From: an uncultured Chloroflexota bacterium
GTDB taxonomy: Bacteria > Chloroflexota > Dehalococcoidia > UBA2979
Assembly (NCBI GenBank): GCA_902827055.1
Contig: CADEHD010000133.1
Span: 1-6,264 of the forward strand
Direction of reading: 5' to 3'
DNA: 6,264 nucleotides
How positions within the stretch are numbered: position 1 is the stretch's first letter; each line of letters starts with the position of its first letter. The translations under genes and the position numbers were made by a program. The notes below the pieces were generated by a model, which saw nothing but the letters and a program-made list of their open reading frames with translations, searched no databases and was not told where the DNA came from. Below, piece by piece: positions 5,290 to 6,264 of the stretch.

Positions 5290-5358
5290 TAATCATCGCA
5301 CGACCGTTCTCATCGAGCAGCCTCGAATCGAACAGATCCGGCGCCTGGTCAGATGCGA

Positions 5359-6264
5359 CTAGGCGTCTGCGGTCAGGACCACGGTACCGGTCGTCGAGAG
5401 CGAGCCACCGGTGCCGTTGACCACGGCGACCTTGGCGTTCGTCTGGCGACCGGGGAGGCCGACACCCGGCTCCTCGGCGGTGCCGGCGAGCTGCCGCTGC
5501 GCCTCGACGAGCAGCATCATGCCGTACATGCCGGAGTGGCTGAACGACAGGCCACCACCGTTGGTGTTCACCGGGAACTTGCCGCCCGGGCGAGCGTTGT
5601 CGCCAGCCCAGAGCGAGGTGCCCTCGCCGCGGCGCGTGAGGCCGAGCATCTCGGCGGTCACACCGGCGGTGTAGGTGAACGAGTCGTAGATCATCGCCAT
5701 TTCCATGTCGTTCGGGCCCAGGCCTGCCATCTTGTAGGCGCGGGCCGAGGACACGGAGGCGGACGTCCGCGAGAAGTCCTCCATGGCGAGCATGCTCGAG
5801 TGGCTCATCGCCTCACCGGCACCAGCGACCCACACCGGCTTGCGGCGGAGGCTCTTGGCGACGGCAGCCGAGGCGACGATCACCGCGCCACCGTGGTCGG
5901 TGACGAGGCAGACGTCGAGCAGGTTGAGGGGCCACGAGATGACGCGCGAGTTGAGCACGTCCTCGATGGTGATGGGACCACCGTTGGGGTTGGTCTCCTT
6001 CGAGTGCATGACGGCCTTCGGGTTGAGGGTCGCCCACTCGCGGGTGACGACGGCGATCTGGGCGAACGCCTCCTTCGACACGCCGAACTGGTGCATGTAG
6101 CGGTTCATGGCGTGCGAGTAGCTGGAGGGCGCACCCGCGAGGCCGAACGGAGCCTCGAACTGGGAAGCCGGCGCCCACGGGTCGAGCTGACCGCGGGTAC
6201 CACCGGTGCCCTTGCCCATGCGGCGACCGCCGGAGTATCCCGACTCGCCGTGCGAGATGACGGC
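5359..6264 (-). CDS. Thiolase-like protein (SCP2-thiolase / lipid-transfer type), C-terminal part
   Basis: The frame stays open from the TAG at 5359-5361 to the right edge, giving 301 residues. An internal ATG at 6219 is not taken as the start, because the residues before it (ISHGESGYSGGRR) fit the family. Recognisable parts, numbered from the window edge, are the first-domain helix region around NRYMHQFGVSKE (54-65), LLDVCLVTDHGGAVIV (115-130), IYDSFTYT (192-199), the GGGLSFSHSGMYGM loop with His243 (236-249), and the final NGTGGSLSTTGTVVL (283-297). These match acetyl-CoA acetyltransferase / SCP2-thiolase relatives that act on acyl-CoA. The C-terminal CxG active-site Cys of classical thiolases is absent, and YDSF stands where SCP2 thiolases have HDCF. 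It may therefore be a thiolase variant or a retro-aldolase such as those of steroid side-chain degradation. The nucleophilic Cys region lies outside the window. A terminator follows. Confidence 0.88.
   Translation of the reverse strand, partial: AVISHGESGYSGGRRMGKGTGGTRGQLDPWAPASQFEAPFGLAGAPSSYSHAMNRYMHQFGVSKEAFAQIAVVTREWATLNPKAVMHSKETNPNGGPITIEDVLNSRVISWPLNLLDVCLVTDHGGAVIVASAAVAKSLRRKPVWVAGAGEAMSHSSMLAMEDFSRTSASVSSARAYKMAGLGPNDMEMAMIYDSFTYTAGVTAEMLGLTRRGEGTSLWAGDNARPGGKFPVNTNGGGLSFSHSGMYGMMLLVEAQRQLAGTAEEPGVGLPGRQTNAKVAVVNGTGGSLSTTGTVVLTADA

Noticed and set aside
4390..5292. Open frame of 300 codons on the plus strand opposite the PHP gene
   Set aside because: It is antisense to an ORF with a full set of PHP metal ligands and crosses a terminator hairpin. 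The translation shows no known motif.

Overview
This is a GC-rich bacterial chromosomal window with dense, high-GC-biased coding on both strands. The gene content (an SCP2-type thiolase relative, paired MFE-2-like hydroxyacyl-CoA dehydrogenases, a HEAT/Nudix/GNAT cluster) fits an actinobacterium or a high-GC Chloroflexota-type aerobe that degrades acyl-CoA or steroid-like substrates. The sequence alone does not fix the phylum. No mobile element, CRISPR array, rRNA or tRNA gene was seen.

Left part, plus strand (1-1354): a tightly packed operon holding the 3' end of a HEAT-repeat protein, a Nudix hydrolase and a RimJ/RimL-type GNAT acetyltransferase. Its stop and start codons overlap (TGATG, then ATGA), which indicates translational coupling. 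A 159-bp gap follows, then a small amphi-Trp-like domain protein with a Ser/Ala/Gly-rich disordered tail (1514-1840). This plus-strand block meets the minus-strand block in a convergent 176-bp gap that holds two separate terminator hairpins, one suited to each direction.

Right part, minus strand (6264 down to 2017): the C-terminal three quarters or so of a thiolase-like protein (5359-6264, running off the right edge), a strong hairpin terminator, a PHP-domain metallo-phosphoesterase (4384-5187), a 428-bp gap without a convincing gene but with seven short dyad symmetries, and then two tandem paralogous SDR dehydrogenases (3955-2981 and 2961-2017) only 19 nt apart. The SDR pair keeps the catalytic spacing and surrounding sequence of the (3R)-hydroxyacyl-CoA dehydrogenase domain of peroxisomal multifunctional enzyme 2. 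Thiolase plus hydroxyacyl-CoA dehydrogenases point to the late steps of a beta-oxidation-like pathway. The PHP protein has its own transcription signals and may be unrelated to it.

Most of the window is ordinary metabolism. The points most worth a second look are the duplicated SDR pair (with a shared C-terminal extension and an Asn-to-His change in one copy), the dyad-rich gap upstream of it, the thiolase relative with an altered active-site signature, and the amphi-Trp protein with its competing mini-ORF at the start codon. Nothing here clearly amounts to a new defence or mobile system.
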